DNA of 64,000 bases from Brotaphodocola faecis (GCF_040096075.1 NZ_JBBMFJ010000011.1:1-64000); one strand, 5' to 3'. Shown: positions 1 through 8,682, counted from the stretch's first letter. The notes: generated from the letters alone by a model not told the origin. Program-made: numbers and translations.

Positions 1-2
1 GG

Positions 3-36
3 ATGGGGGCGAAATCACAACCGATTTCGCCCCCAT
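3..36. terminator. Strong 14-bp hairpin at window edge
   Basis: Perfect inverted repeat with arms at 3-16 and 23-36 (core GGGGGCGAAATC) and a 6-base loop. It looks like a transcription terminator, but no long T run follows on either side, so the direction is unclear; the gene it serves would lie left of the window. Apart from this and the terminator at 160-210 I see nothing in 1-241. Confidence 0.55.
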
Positions 37-159
37 TTGGGCATAAAGCAGGGCTGCCGCCCAGCAAAAAATATTTGATAGTGCGACAGACCCTTTCGTG
101 TTTTCAGGATATTATGTTATCGTGGAAAAATGGATGAAAAATATGGATTTGGGGACTAT

Positions 160-210
160 AAAAGTCGCCTTGACTTAATGTACTTCGTGTACTGCTCGGC
201 GACTTTTTTT
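160..210. terminator. Bidirectional intrinsic terminator
   Basis: Arms AAAGTCGCC (161-169) and GGCGACTTT (198-206) enclose a smaller inner hairpin (TGTACTTCGTGTAC). A T run follows on the + strand (TTTTTTT) and a shorter one on the - strand. It lies just past the stop of the EAL gene and probably ends that transcript; it may also stop transcription entering from the left. Confidence 0.8.
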
Positions 211-241
211 CATGCCAGTATATGTGTTCACCAGGTTCCGC

Positions 242-2068
242 TTACTGGTCCAGCAGGGTCTCAAATTCCTTTAACGGCATTGGCTTTGCGTAATAAAAGC
301 CCTGGAAAAAGTCGCAACCGTGTTCTTTCAGAAATGCCGCCTGCTCTTTGGTCTCTACGCCCTCCGCAATGACTTTCATATCAAGCCGGTGGGCCAGCTC
401 AATCAGGGACATGAGAATATGGTCTGTCTTTTTGCTGGTTCCAATCCGCTGTACAAACCCCATATCCAGTTTGATGATATCAAATTCATAGTCCCGCACT
501 GTGCTGAAGGAAGAAATTCCACTGCCAAAATCATCAATCAGAATCTTTGCGCCTTCCTTCTGCAGGTTTGTCAGGAAACGGACTCCGTTATCCGAAATGT
601 CTGCGTACGCGGATTCTGTCAATTCATAATGGAACATATTGATCGGAATTTTCTTCTCTGCGAGATTATCCCAGATTCGTTTCATAAAATGATCATCCAT
701 CAGGTCCATACGGGATAGATTCACAGCCACCGGGACTACCTTCCGGCCCTCACGATAACGTCTTGCAATTGCCTCCTGAACAGTCTGATTGACAAAGGCA
801 TCCAGCTTGGTAATATGTCCGCTGTCCTCCAGCACCGGAATGAAACGGCCAGGCAGCACCGGCTTCTGGTTGTCTGGAATCCAGCGTACCAGCGCCTCAG
901 CCGCCACAATTTCTTCTGTTTTCGCGTCATAGACCGGCTGGTAATACACACAGAACTCCTGCTTTTCGATGGCCTGCTCCAGATTGATCATGACCCGACT
1001 GTTTCCTTCGTATTCCAGCTTCATTTTTTCGTTATAAACGGCATACGGTCTCACATACTGGTTGGAAATATAGTTCTTGGCCAGCTTGGCGCAATCACAC
1101 ATATCGGATACGCTTAAATCACACTGCTCCGGAATATAATAAATACCACATCTTTCATGGAGTTCAATCTGAGTGTTGCCATCGCGGTAAGAATAATGCA
1201 AAAGCTCCGTCAGCTGTTCCAGATTCAGGTATTTCACATTGACCAGCGCAGCAAAGCGGTCCGCTTCCATGCGCGCTGTAATCAGCGGATTTAAGAAGCT
1301 TTTCTGGATCAGTTCCACGATCTTCTTTAAAATCCTATCTCCGGTATCGTAGCCAAACAGATCGTTGATTGCTTTAAAGCGCTGAATATTGAAAAACAGG
1401 ATTGCATAGGAATCTCCAGTTTTCTGATGCAGGATTTTTTCCGCATGCCGGAAAAATCCCGCGCGGTTTGGGATTCCCGTCAGAACGTCTGTCTCCAGTT
1501 CCTGCGTCATATCATCCGCCACAAGCAAAAGCATATTTTCGGAGCGGTCAAGCCAGTAGCAGGTATAGCGTTCTGTCATATTTTTGATACTGCGCACCGT
1601 AAAAGAAAACTGTCCCTGTTTTTCCATGGTTTTTCTTAAGAAATCCAGATCTGTACAGGAAAGGAAACGTTCCTGGTCATTCGGATGAATATGCCGGCTG
1701 ACAAACAGCTCCGTAATTTCTTCATAGGGATAATTTTTCCGTTCTTCCAGGGAAAGTCCCTTCATCCGGCAGCAGCGTAAATTGGCGATCTTCCGGTCCA
1801 GGCTGATCACGCTGAGGAGCATATAGTCCTTCTGATACAGAATATCGTTGGTAATGCTGTCAAGATATTCCTGGGCGATATCTTCCAGGAACATCTGGGC
1901 CTCCACATGCCCTGTCTGGCTGTTTTCAAAGAGATAGATGCTCACTTTATCAACCAGCATCATATCCCGTTTTACCAGATGACACTGATACACTAAAAGC
2001 TGTCTTCCCTGTTCAAATGCATGCAAAAGAGACTGACTGCCAAGCTTCTGTTTCATGGCTTCCAGCAT
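242..2068 (-). CDS. EAL-domain c-di-GMP phosphodiesterase with degenerate GGDEF
   Basis: 608 aa, soluble. Residues 1-190 form an unidentified sensor-like region, about 193-345 a GGDEF-like domain, about 360-605 an EAL domain. The GGDEF signature reads EADRF inside ARMEADRFAAL, so cyclase activity is unlikely. The EAL half looks active: EALVRW (391-396), ELTES, IDDFGSG (512-), IKLDM and AEGVET are present. The family hydrolyses cyclic di-GMP; degenerate GGDEF domains often act as GTP-sensing regulators. The gene lies 45 bases after the Lon-like ATPase gene and in the same frame, separated from it only by that gene's TAG. The ATG at 2068 has no obvious Shine-Dalgarno; a second ATG (2056, Met5) overlaps the stop of a 12-codon upstream frame, so translation may be coupled. 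Substrate assignment is confident; the signal is unknown. Confidence 0.9.
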   Translation of the reverse strand: MLEAMKQKLGSQSLLHAFEQGRQLLVYQCHLVKRDMMLVDKVSIYLFENSQTGHVEAQMFLEDIAQEYLDSITNDILYQKDYMLLSVISLDRKIANLRCCRMKGLSLEERKNYPYEEITELFVSRHIHPNDQERFLSCTDLDFLRKTMEKQGQFSFTVRSIKNMTERYTCYWLDRSENMLLLVADDMTQELETDVLTGIPNRAGFFRHAEKILHQKTGDSYAILFFNIQRFKAINDLFGYDTGDRILKKIVELIQKSFLNPLITARMEADRFAALVNVKYLNLEQLTELLHYSYRDGNTQIELHERCGIYYIPEQCDLSVSDMCDCAKLAKNYISNQYVRPYAVYNEKMKLEYEGNSRVMINLEQAIEKQEFCVYYQPVYDAKTEEIVAAEALVRWIPDNQKPVLPGRFIPVLEDSGHITKLDAFVNQTVQEAIARRYREGRKVVPVAVNLSRMDLMDDHFMKRIWDNLAEKKIPINMFHYELTESAYADISDNGVRFLTNLQKEGAKILIDDFGSGISSFSTVRDYEFDIIKLDMGFVQRIGTSKKTDHILMSLIELAHRLDMKVIAEGVETKEQAAFLKEHGCDFFQGFYYAKPMPLKEFETLLDQ

Positions 2069-2091
2069 ATTCGGAGTTGAGGCGTAGGCAT
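2053..2091 (-). other. Possible 12-codon leader frame before the EAL gene
   Basis: An ATG at 2091 is preceded by AGGAACGG at good spacing, a better ribosome site than that of the EAL gene. It reads MPTPQLRIWCWKP and stops at a TGA that overlaps the EAL gene's second ATG (ATGA, 2053-2056). This could be a translational-coupling peptide or chance. Confidence 0.3.
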
Positions 2092-2113
2092 AAAGATGCC
2101 GTTCCTGCCACGG

Positions 2114-3598
2114 CTATCCGAGCAGTTCCATAACCATCTTCCGGTTAAAGACTACTTCCGATACGTGATCCACCTCAATCTGGTACAGCGCGTTGGCCGC
2201 GATGTGCTCTGCTGCCTGCTCCAGGTCTCGGATTCCACTGGTTCCCGCGAAAAATTCCACCACGGCATCCAGTCCGTCCGGCGCTACCACACACTCACCG
2301 TCTTTCAGTCCCATGCGCTTTAAGACCTTCGGAAGCGCAAACCGGGAGAAGATAATTTTCTTCTCTTCTGCCGTGTAGTCCGGAATATCGATCACCGCAA
2401 AACGTGACATGAGTGGCGCGCTGATCTGGGATTTATCGTTGGCCGTCGCGATTGGGTACACGCCCACAGTGGGAATCATACATTCCATGTAGTTATCGGT
2501 AAAGCCCAGGTTATCCAAAAGGGTTAAGAGTACATCGGCCGGACTGCCGTTGCCCTTGCCGGAAGCAGCTTTATCCAGCTCATTGATGATAAATACCAGA
2601 TTGGACTCTCCCGCCATGGAAAAGGCATCCATGATGATGCCAGGCTTTGCGTTGGCATAGATACGGGAGCTTCCCGTAAGCTGTTCCGGATCGTTGATAG
2701 AGCTCATATCCAGCGTCGTCCACGGCAGTTTCAGGATCCGCGCCACCGCATAGGCAATCTGGGATTTACCGGTTCCCGCCGGGCCCACTAACAAAAGGCC
2801 ATACGCCGGAAGCGTATGAGTCCGGTTGATCTGGATGATGGTCTCAATGATACGCTGTTTTACCCGTTCCATGCCGTAAAGTTCCTCATCCAGAATCCGG
2901 CGGGCCTCGTTCGGGTCAATGGACTCAAAATAATTGCTCTTCCACTGCACATTCATCATGATGGAAAGAGCACGCTGGGCATGACGGCGCTCCTCCGGAG
3001 ATACCTCATGGGAACGCGCTACCGCCAGGTTTCTTCTGGCCCAAAGGCGGATGTTGTCCGGTAAGGTTCTTCCCGCGCAGTTCATAAAATCCGTGATGCT
3101 CTGCAGGCTGGTGAGCTTCATGTCATCTCCGGCCTCCTCCAGGCTTTCATCGGCTTCCTCCTCGCCCGGCGCATCGCTTGCAAACAGGCGCTCGATCATA
3201 AACTGTAAAAATCCGTCCTCCGCGGACAGTTTGGTTCCGCCGCCAAAAGCCGTCTCGCGGATTTTGTAGACCGCATAACCCTCCGGGCGGTTTTCGCCCG
3301 ACAGGCGTACACTGATGTGGTTTTCTCCCAGCCACTTTAAGAGGCTGACAAAACGGGCATCTATCTTTAAAATATCGGCGCTGATCGTGCCATCCTCCTC
3401 ATGAAATTCAAAGGTGGTGCGCTTGACCGGATTCGTAAACATTCCACAGGAATGATGCTGCCATTTTCGCTTGCTGTTGTCCAGAATCAGAATCGGCTTC
3501 TCCGGAGAAGCTTCCGGCTCACTGGACTGAAATGTGGTATAGGTGCATTCTGCAGGGTTCTTTTTATCCGGCGCGTCATTGAAATCAAATACTGGCAT
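2114..3598 (-). CDS. Lon-like AAA+ ATPase without protease domain
   Basis: 494 aa. The C-terminal half (about 235-494) matches the ATPase module of Lon: Walker A GPAGTGKS (272-279), Walker B segment FIINELDK (336-343), sensor-1 ATAND, SRF arginine-finger region, and GIRDLE sensor 2. The Ser-Lys protease domain of Lon is missing. The N-terminal 230 residues are not recognised and include an acidic stretch (EEEADESLEEAGDD). The Walker B aspartate is replaced by Asn (INEL in place of hhDE) while the Glu is kept, so nucleotide chemistry may be altered. Start chosen from GGGAGG 7 bases upstream of ATG. It precedes the EAL gene and is probably co-transcribed with it. It may act as an ATP-driven remodelling factor; the partner is unknown. 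Confidence 0.8.
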   Translation of the reverse strand: MPVFDFNDAPDKKNPAECTYTTFQSSEPEASPEKPILILDNSKRKWQHHSCGMFTNPVKRTTFEFHEEDGTISADILKIDARFVSLLKWLGENHISVRLSGENRPEGYAVYKIRETAFGGGTKLSAEDGFLQFMIERLFASDAPGEEEADESLEEAGDDMKLTSLQSITDFMNCAGRTLPDNIRLWARRNLAVARSHEVSPEERRHAQRALSIMMNVQWKSNYFESIDPNEARRILDEELYGMERVKQRIIETIIQINRTHTLPAYGLLLVGPAGTGKSQIAYAVARILKLPWTTLDMSSINDPEQLTGSSRIYANAKPGIIMDAFSMAGESNLVFIINELDKAASGKGNGSPADVLLTLLDNLGFTDNYMECMIPTVGVYPIATANDKSQISAPLMSRFAVIDIPDYTAEEKKIIFSRFALPKVLKRMGLKDGECVVAPDGLDAVVEFFAGTSGIRDLEQAAEHIAANALYQIEVDHVSEVVFNRKMVMELLG

Positions 3599-3704
3599 AC
3601 TCGTCCTCCCATTATCTCATGTATAATTATAGAAATAATTGCATATTTAATCACCATATCAGTGTAACACGGTTTTCCAGAATCAACAAGAAGTTCCGTA
3701 CCTC

Positions 3705-4238
3705 CTAAAAATCAAAATCCGCGTAATCTTCCGGAAGGAAACGGTGATAAATGATATGACAGCCTTCATCTTTAAAGCAGTAATAATACGGATCGTTGGG
3801 GCCTTCTCCAAAGCGGATCAGAATGTCAAATTCCCCATTGTTCACCGGCTCCACCGTCACCGGCCAGGGCTGTTTCTCAAATAAGGCTTTGATCTCGTCC
3901 ATCGTGCAGTCGTGGCGGCCCACCAGGTCCACCAGATCATGAATAAATTCATTCGGACTGGTATGTTCCTTCACATACACAACCCCCTCCTCCGGGATCA
4001 GAAAGCAGAAACGTTCCTTCTTTGCCGTAACGGCAACGCCTCCAAGATGCTCCTTTGTCTCCTCACCAAATTCAGACAGCAAGTCCAGCATCTCCTGTTC
4101 TCCCAGATCTGCTCCGGTCAGATGAACCAGGGAACTGAGCGGATAATACAGACGGATGCTTTCTTTCCGGTAACCAAGCTTCGCCTGCTCCTCTTTGATC
4201 ATGTCGATGATGTTCTGTTCCAGTTTTTCAAATCTCAT
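3705..4238 (-). CDS. DUF3877-like conserved protein
   Basis: 177 aa, acidic, soluble, no signal peptide or membrane segment. From memory it resembles the DUF3877 family, which is found mainly in Lachnospiraceae and has no known function. The start MRFEKLEQ at 4238 has GGGAG seven bases upstream; the longer frame opening at 4292 lacks a ribosome site. It follows the ACT-domain gene by 76 bases on the same strand and is probably in its operon. It contains a Tyr/Phe-rich C-terminal segment (DPYYYCFKDEG). No catalytic motif was recognised. Confidence 0.65.
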   Translation of the reverse strand: MRFEKLEQNIIDMIKEEQAKLGYRKESIRLYYPLSSLVHLTGADLGEQEMLDLLSEFGEETKEHLGGVAVTAKKERFCFLIPEEGVVYVKEHTSPNEFIHDLVDLVGRHDCTMDEIKALFEKQPWPVTVEPVNNGEFDILIRFGEGPNDPYYYCFKDEGCHIIYHRFLPEDYADFDF

Positions 4239-4314
4239 GTCTATTCTCCCGCAAACATCAAAAATGGGGATGTCCGGCTTTCGCTTACACATCCCTCATT
4301 TTTTTGATTCCATT

Positions 4315-4725
4315 TTATACTTCGGTCATCTGAAAGCCCTTCGCTGCCAGACATTTCTCTACAAACTCACAGTCATCGGTGTGGAGTACCATAACCGGCT
4401 TGCCGGACTGACGGTTAAAGGACAGATACTGGTAATTTACATTGATGTTGCTCTCCAGGAATGCAGCCAGCACCTTGTTTAAGCTTCCTACTTCATCCTC
4501 TACCTCAATGCCGAGCACATTGGTTAAACGGCATAAATATCCGGCTTTCTGTAAGATTTCCTGCGCCTTTTCCGGCTCGGTAACCACCATGCGGATGATG
4601 CCATATTCCGCACTGTCGTTGGTAACAGAACCAAGAATGTTGATCTGTGCCTCCGTCAGGATTCCGGTAACAATCTTTAACGCGCCTTTTTTATTTTCTG
4701 CATAAACAGAGACCTGTTTTAACAT
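4315..4725 (-). CDS. Double ACT-domain protein
   Basis: 136 aa consisting of two tandem ACT domains (about 1-68 and 69-136), with the pattern KKGALKIVTGILTEAQINI and, in the second, VGSLNKVLAAFLESNINV. ACT pairs bind amino acids and regulate metabolism, either as free-standing sensors or by partner binding; the ligand cannot be told from sequence. Start chosen at MLKQVSVY because GAGGAA lies 7 bases upstream; an in-frame GTG 15 bases earlier sits inside that ribosome site. A good promoter lies at 4761-4788. The DUF3877-like gene follows. Confidence 0.85.
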   Translation of the reverse strand: MLKQVSVYAENKKGALKIVTGILTEAQINILGSVTNDSAEYGIIRMVVTEPEKAQEILQKAGYLCRLTNVLGIEVEDEVGSLNKVLAAFLESNINVNYQYLSFNRQSGKPVMVLHTDDCEFVEKCLAAKGFQMTEV

Positions 4726-4760
4726 TGCGTAATTCCTCACTTTCCAGTTCTATATTATCT

Positions 4761-4788
4761 ATTGTAACCGAAAAATGAGATTCGTCAA
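4761..4788 (-). promoter_or_regulatory. Sigma-A promoter of ACT gene
   Basis: On the minus strand, TTGACG (4783-4788), a 16-base spacer, then TACAAT (4761-4766), about 35 bases before the start codon. Confidence 0.7.
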
Positions 4789-4833
4789 CTTTTTATTGCT
4801 TCACACCGTAAAAGCATCCGGCATCTCCATATT

Positions 4834-5301
4834 TTATGCTTCCAGAGCACGGATCAGGTTTACCATTTCGATGGCTCCGGTTGCGCACTCGTAACCCTTG
4901 TTTCCGGCCTTGCTTCCGGCACGCTCAATGGCCTGTTCAATGTTATCCGTGGTCAGTACACCAAACATCACCGGAATATCACTGTTTAAAGAAACATTCG
5001 CAATGCCCTTGGAAACCTCACTGCACACATAATCGTAATGGCTTGTGCTGCCGCGGATGACAGCGCCCACGCAGATCACTGCGTCATACTTTTTACTCTT
5101 TGCCATTTTCGAAGCGATCAGCGGAATCTCAAACGCGCCTGGCACCCAGGCCACATCAATGTCTTCCTCTTTCACGTCATGACGCTTCAGTCCGTCTAAG
5201 GCACCGCCCACCAGTTTTGAGGTGATGAACTCATTAAATCTTGCTGCCACGATTCCCACGCGGATTCCCTTTGCTACTACATTTCCTTCCAGTACTCTCA
5301 T
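4834..5301 (-). CDS. ribH: 6,7-dimethyl-8-ribityllumazine synthase
   Basis: 155 aa, normal family length. It condenses 5-amino-6-ribitylamino-uracil with 3,4-dihydroxy-2-butanone 4-phosphate, the penultimate step of riboflavin synthesis, in the cytoplasm. Visible family signatures are VAARFNEFIT near the N terminus, VPGAFEIP, CVGAVIRGSTSHYDYV and the C-terminal GNKGYECATGAIEM. The start MRVLEG has GAGGAAG about 7 bases upstream; the longer frame starting 7 codons earlier runs through that site. Last gene of the rib operon. A 27-base hairpin repeat copy (5319-5345) lies in its leader, between ribBA and ribH. Confidence 0.97.
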   Translation of the reverse strand: MRVLEGNVVAKGIRVGIVAARFNEFITSKLVGGALDGLKRHDVKEEDIDVAWVPGAFEIPLIASKMAKSKKYDAVICVGAVIRGSTSHYDYVCSEVSKGIANVSLNSDIPVMFGVLTTDNIEQAIERAGSKAGNKGYECATGAIEMVNLIRALEA

Positions 5302-5318
5302 GATTTTCTTCCTCTTTC

Positions 5319-5345
5319 GCAACTGTTCAGTACCCTCACAGTTAC
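5319..5345 (-). repeat. 27-base hairpin repeat, copy 1
   Basis: Reads GCAACTGT, loop TCAGTACCCTC, ACAGTTAC on the + strand; the first arm differs by one base from the perfect 8-bp stem and still pairs by wobble in the minus-strand RNA. Lies between ribBA and ribH, 18 bases before the ribH start codon. Other copies are at 6627, 32271 and 62412. Confidence 0.85.
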
Positions 5346-5390
5346 TCTCTTTCTTCTATTAATAATATGTTTTTCTCAGATTCCCGTTTT

Positions 5391-6590
5391 TTAGTATCTC
5401 AGTAGATGTCCCATGCGCTGCTGTTTTGTCTTTAAATAGAACAGGTCATACTTTGTAGCGCTCATCTGAATCGGCACCCGCTCTTTGATGGCCATGCCAA
5501 ACTCAGAAAGCTGATATACCTTATCCGGGTTGTTGGTGAGAAGGCGCATACTCTTCACGCCAAGATCTTTTAAAATCTGCGCTCCGATGTAATACTCCCG
5601 CTCATCTCCGGCAAAACCAAGCGCCAAATTGGCTTCCAGCGTATCCATGCCCTGCTCCTGCAGTTCATAGGCCTTCAGTTTATTGATCAGGCCAATTCCA
5701 CGGCCTTCCTGCCGCATATAAAGGAGAATTCCGCGGCCCTCTTTTTCAATCTGGGTCATGGCTGCTGCAAACTGCTGCCCGCAGTCACAGCGCAGGGAAC
5801 CAAAGGTATCACCGGTCAGGCATTCCGAATGAATGCGGGCAAGAACATCCTCTCCATCTCCGATTTCGCCCTTTACCAGTGCCACATGATGTTCTCCGTT
5901 TAAACGGTTCACATAACCGTATGCGGTAAATTCCCCGTATTTGGTTGGCATCCGGGTTACCGTCACCCGGTCCACCAGCTTCTCATGGCATTTCCGGTAC
6001 GCCTGCAAAGCCTGGATGGTGATGAATTTCAGATCCCATTTCCGTGCCAGCTCCTGCAGTTCCGAAGTCCGCATCATCGTGCCGTCTTCCCGCATGATTT
6101 CGCAGCAGAGCCCACATTCTTTTAAGCCTGCCAGGCGGCAGAGGTCTACAGTGGCCTCCGTGTGTCCGTTGCGCTCCAGCACTCCGTTTTTCTTTGCCAC
6201 CAGCGGGAACATATGTCCCGGCCTGCGGAAATCCTCCGGTTTCGCGTCCTCTGCCACACAGCGCAGGGCCGTCACAGACCGCTCCGCCGCGGAAATACCG
6301 GTCGTGGTATCCACACAGTCAATGGAGACGGTAAAGGCTGTCTCATGATTATCTGTGTTGTTGGAGACCATCTGGGGGAACTGAAGCTTTGCTGCGTATT
6401 CCGCAGACATGGGCATGCAGATCAGGCCTTTTCCATGCGTCGCCATAAAGTTAATGTTTTCTGTGGTGGCAAACTCTGCCGCGCAGATAAAATCCCCCTC
6501 ATTCTCCCGGTCCGCATCGTCCGTAACCAGGATGATATGTCCTTTGCGAAGCTCCTCAAGCGCTTCCTCTACTGTATTGTACTGAGTCAT
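5391..6590 (-). CDS. ribBA: Bifunctional DHBP synthase / GTP cyclohydrolase II
   Basis: 399 aa. The N-terminal half (about 1-205) is 3,4-dihydroxy-2-butanone 4-phosphate synthase, with DDADRENEGDFI, AFTVSID and HTEATVDLCRLAG. The C-terminal half is GTP cyclohydrolase II, with zinc ligands in HSECLTGDTFGSLRCDCGQQ and the GRGIGLINKLKAY segment. It makes both precursors that feed lumazine synthesis. The start MTQYNTVEEAL (6590) has GAGGAG ten bases upstream; the in-frame extension to 6695 is a translation of the intergenic hairpin repeat and is not real coding sequence. Third gene of the rib operon. Confidence 0.97.
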   Translation of the reverse strand: MTQYNTVEEALEELRKGHIILVTDDADRENEGDFICAAEFATTENINFMATHGKGLICMPMSAEYAAKLQFPQMVSNNTDNHETAFTVSIDCVDTTTGISAAERSVTALRCVAEDAKPEDFRRPGHMFPLVAKKNGVLERNGHTEATVDLCRLAGLKECGLCCEIMREDGTMMRTSELQELARKWDLKFITIQALQAYRKCHEKLVDRVTVTRMPTKYGEFTAYGYVNRLNGEHHVALVKGEIGDGEDVLARIHSECLTGDTFGSLRCDCGQQFAAAMTQIEKEGRGILLYMRQEGRGIGLINKLKAYELQEQGMDTLEANLALGFAGDEREYYIGAQILKDLGVKSMRLLTNNPDKVYQLSEFGMAIKERVPIQMSATKYDLFYLKTKQQRMGHLLRY

Positions 6591-6626
6591 TATGCTGTTC
6601 TCCTCTCTCCACATGTTTTCTGTCTT

Positions 6627-6653
6627 GTAACTGTTCAGTACCCTCACAGTTAC
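6627..6653 (-). repeat. 27-base hairpin repeat, copy 2
   Basis: Perfect 8-bp stem GTAACTGT/ACAGTTAC around the 11-base loop TCAGTACCCTC. Lies in the ribE-ribBA gap, 37 bases before the ribBA start. Confidence 0.9.
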
Positions 6654-6691
6654 TCTGTCTTCTATCTCTGCTGCCCGGGTTTTCTTTCTTG

Positions 6692-7393
6692 TCAAAATCC
6701 GTACTGAGCCAGGAACTCCTTCGTAATGCCCTGTCTGTCTGCACTTGTTTCCTGCTCTGTTTCCGGGTTCCTTTTTCCCACGGTATTCCGCTCCTCTTCC
6801 GTTTTCATCGGCTGCAGCAGCCGCTCCACATATTTCCCGATGATGTCCGTCTCCAGATTGACCAGGTCACCCGCTTTTCGTTCTCCCAGCGTAGTCACCG
6901 CATTCGTGTGGGGGATCGTGGAAACAGAAAAGCTGTCCGCTGCCACCGCTGCCACGGTCAGGCTGATGCCGTCTATGGTAATGGATCCCTTCTCCACAAT
7001 ATAGCGAAGAAGCTTGGGACTGGCAGTGATGGTGAACCACACCGCATTATCATCCCGCCGGATCTGCCGGATCGTTCCGGTTCCGTCCACATGTCCGCTC
7101 ACAATATGTCCGCCGAACCGTCCGCCTGCCGCCATGGCCCGTTCCAGATTCACATGCATGCCCGGTTTTGCTCCTTTTAATGACGAGCGGTTTAAGGTCT
7201 CATGCATCACATCTGCCGTAAAGGCTGTTGTTTCCAGGCTGGTGACCGTCAGGCAGATCCCGTTTACCGCAATGCTGTCTCCCACCGCGGCATCGGAAAG
7301 CACTCGTTTCGCCTGAATCGTAAGCGCTGCCGAATGCGCGCCCCAGACGATTTTTTTCAGAATTCCGACCTCCTCAACAATTCCCGTAAACAT
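6692..7393 (-). CDS. ribE: Riboflavin synthase alpha chain
   Basis: 233 aa. Dismutates two 6,7-dimethyl-8-ribityllumazine molecules to riboflavin. Begins with the typical MFTGIVEEVG; two lumazine-binding barrel repeats follow (about 1-95 and 96-195), each with the GDS(I)AVNGICLTV or KGSITIDGISLTV pattern. The C terminus carries about 30 extra charged residues after the usual end (PETEQETSADRQ). The start ATG lies after AGGTG; ribD's 3' end overlaps this start by 20 bases, so the two are translationally coupled. Confidence 0.96.
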   Translation of the reverse strand: MFTGIVEEVGILKKIVWGAHSAALTIQAKRVLSDAAVGDSIAVNGICLTVTSLETTAFTADVMHETLNRSSLKGAKPGMHVNLERAMAAGGRFGGHIVSGHVDGTGTIRQIRRDDNAVWFTITASPKLLRYIVEKGSITIDGISLTVAAVAADSFSVSTIPHTNAVTTLGERKAGDLVNLETDIIGKYVERLLQPMKTEEERNTVGKRNPETEQETSADRQGITKEFLAQYGF

Positions 7394-8477
7394 CCTGCAC
7401 CTCACTTTCGATCAGAAGATCTTCTCCCAAATGGCGGATTTCCTTTATCTTTAAGAGAACCGCTTCTGATGGATCCGCCACGCCCCGGCCTTCCACCGGA
7501 GTTTTGGCCTCCGCGCCGCCAAAGAGCTTCGGTGCCACATAGGCATGTACCTCCCGCACAATCCCGCACTTACAGGCCGCCCAATTTAAGGTGCCACCGC
7601 CCTCTAAGAGGATGCTGTCGATCTGGGCCTGCCCAAGCTTTTCCATAAGCGCGTTCAGATCTATATGCCCCTCAGCCTCTGGCAAGGCCAGAATCTGGCA
7701 TCCGGCCTCTTCATAGGGTTGATACCGATTCCGGTCCGGCTCACAGACTGCCAGAATCGTAGGAATTTCTTTCGCCGTCCTTACAATCTGTGAAGTAACC
7801 GGCGTCCGCAAATGGGTATCACAGATGATTCTCACCGGGTTTCGACCGCCAGGCATCCGGCAGTTTAACATGGGATCATCCGCCAGCACGGTTCCAACTC
7901 CCACCATGATACCCCGGTATCGGTGCCGCTCCCGCTGGACATATGCCCTGGCCTCCTCCCCGGTGACCCACTTCGAGGCGCCGGTATAGGCCGCAATCTT
8001 TCCATCCAGAGTCATGGCATATTTCATGACTACATAAGGCGTTCTTTTGCGGATGAAATGGAAGAACACCGGATTTAACCGGTCGCATTCTTCCTTCAGC
8101 ACATGGGTTTCTACAGTGATTCCCCGCTCCCGCAGATACCGGATTCCTTTTCCGGCCACCAGCGGATTGGGATCGTCAGAACCCACGAAGACTCTCCGGA
8201 TGCCAGCCTGTACAATGGCCTCCACGCATGGTGGCTGCTTTCCGTAGTGGCAGCAGGGCTCCAGCGTTACATACAGGTCTGCACCCTCGGTCGGTTCCAT
8301 ACAGGCTTTCAGAGCATTCCGTTCCGCATGACATTCGCCGTATCTGGCGTGATATCCTTCGCCAATTACCCGTCCATCCTTCACAATCACAGCGCCCACC
8401 AGCGGATTGGGGCTGGTCCAGCCCTCTCCCTGTTTTGCCAGTTCGATGGCCCGGCGCATATAATCCTGATCTGTCAA
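7374..8477 (-). CDS. ribD: Riboflavin deaminase-reductase
   Basis: 367 aa. N-terminal cytidine-deaminase-like zinc domain (HAERNAL at about 50, PCCHYGKQPPC at about 75) deaminates the pyrimidine; the C-terminal DHFR-like reductase (about 145-360, with KYAMTLDGKIA and ILLEGGGTLN) reduces the ribosyl side chain with NADPH. First gene of the operon, downstream of the FMN riboswitch. The start is TTG, preceded by GGGAGG 9 bases upstream; no ATG fits. It overlaps ribE by 20 bases. Confidence 0.96.
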   Translation of the reverse strand: MTDQDYMRRAIELAKQGEGWTSPNPLVGAVIVKDGRVIGEGYHARYGECHAERNALKACMEPTEGADLYVTLEPCCHYGKQPPCVEAIVQAGIRRVFVGSDDPNPLVAGKGIRYLRERGITVETHVLKEECDRLNPVFFHFIRKRTPYVVMKYAMTLDGKIAAYTGASKWVTGEEARAYVQRERHRYRGIMVGVGTVLADDPMLNCRMPGGRNPVRIICDTHLRTPVTSQIVRTAKEIPTILAVCEPDRNRYQPYEEAGCQILALPEAEGHIDLNALMEKLGQAQIDSILLEGGGTLNWAACKCGIVREVHAYVAPKLFGGAEAKTPVEGRGVADPSEAVLLKIKEIRHLGEDLLIESEVQDVYGNC

Positions 8478-8514
8478 GATTTCATTCCTCCCTTTTGATT
8501 TCAGGGTAAGAAAA

Positions 8515-8555
8515 TTAAAAAGCAGACCCGAAAGTTTTATGCTTCAGGATCTGCT
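8515..8555 (-). terminator. Second terminator hairpin in rib leader
   Basis: On the minus strand AGCAGATCC (8547-8555) pairs with GGGTCTGCT (8521-8529) and is followed by TTTTAATTTT. It lies between the first riboswitch terminator and ribD, so two terminator-like structures stand in tandem. Confidence 0.65.
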
Positions 8556-8603
8556 CTTTCTGTCTGTGTGCTTCCCATCCCCCGCAGACAACCCTTTATA
8601 GAA

Positions 8604-8633
8604 CAAAAAAACTCTGGAACTTTCATTCCAGAG
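8604..8633 (-). terminator. Riboswitch-controlled intrinsic terminator
   Basis: Minus-strand stem CTCTGGAA/TTCCAGAG (8612-8633) with a 6-base loop, followed by a run of seven T (8605-8611). It stands 50 bases after the FMN aptamer, where expression-platform terminators of rib operons usually lie. Confidence 0.85.
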
Positions 8634-8682
8634 CGGTCATTCTATGGTGACACGGTACATTCTATGGAGAACGCACACTATC

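Noticed and set aside
130..372. Open frame on the + strand at the left edge
   Set aside because: It runs through the terminator at 160-210 and into the antisense of the EAL gene; no ribosome site and no conserved composition.
4238..4292. Longer N terminus for the DUF3877-like protein
   Set aside because: The extra 18 residues lack a ribosome site, while GGGAG precedes the internal ATG.
6590..6695. Longer N terminus for RibBA
   Set aside because: The extra residues translate the hairpin repeat and leader; GAGGAG fits the internal ATG and the usual family start.
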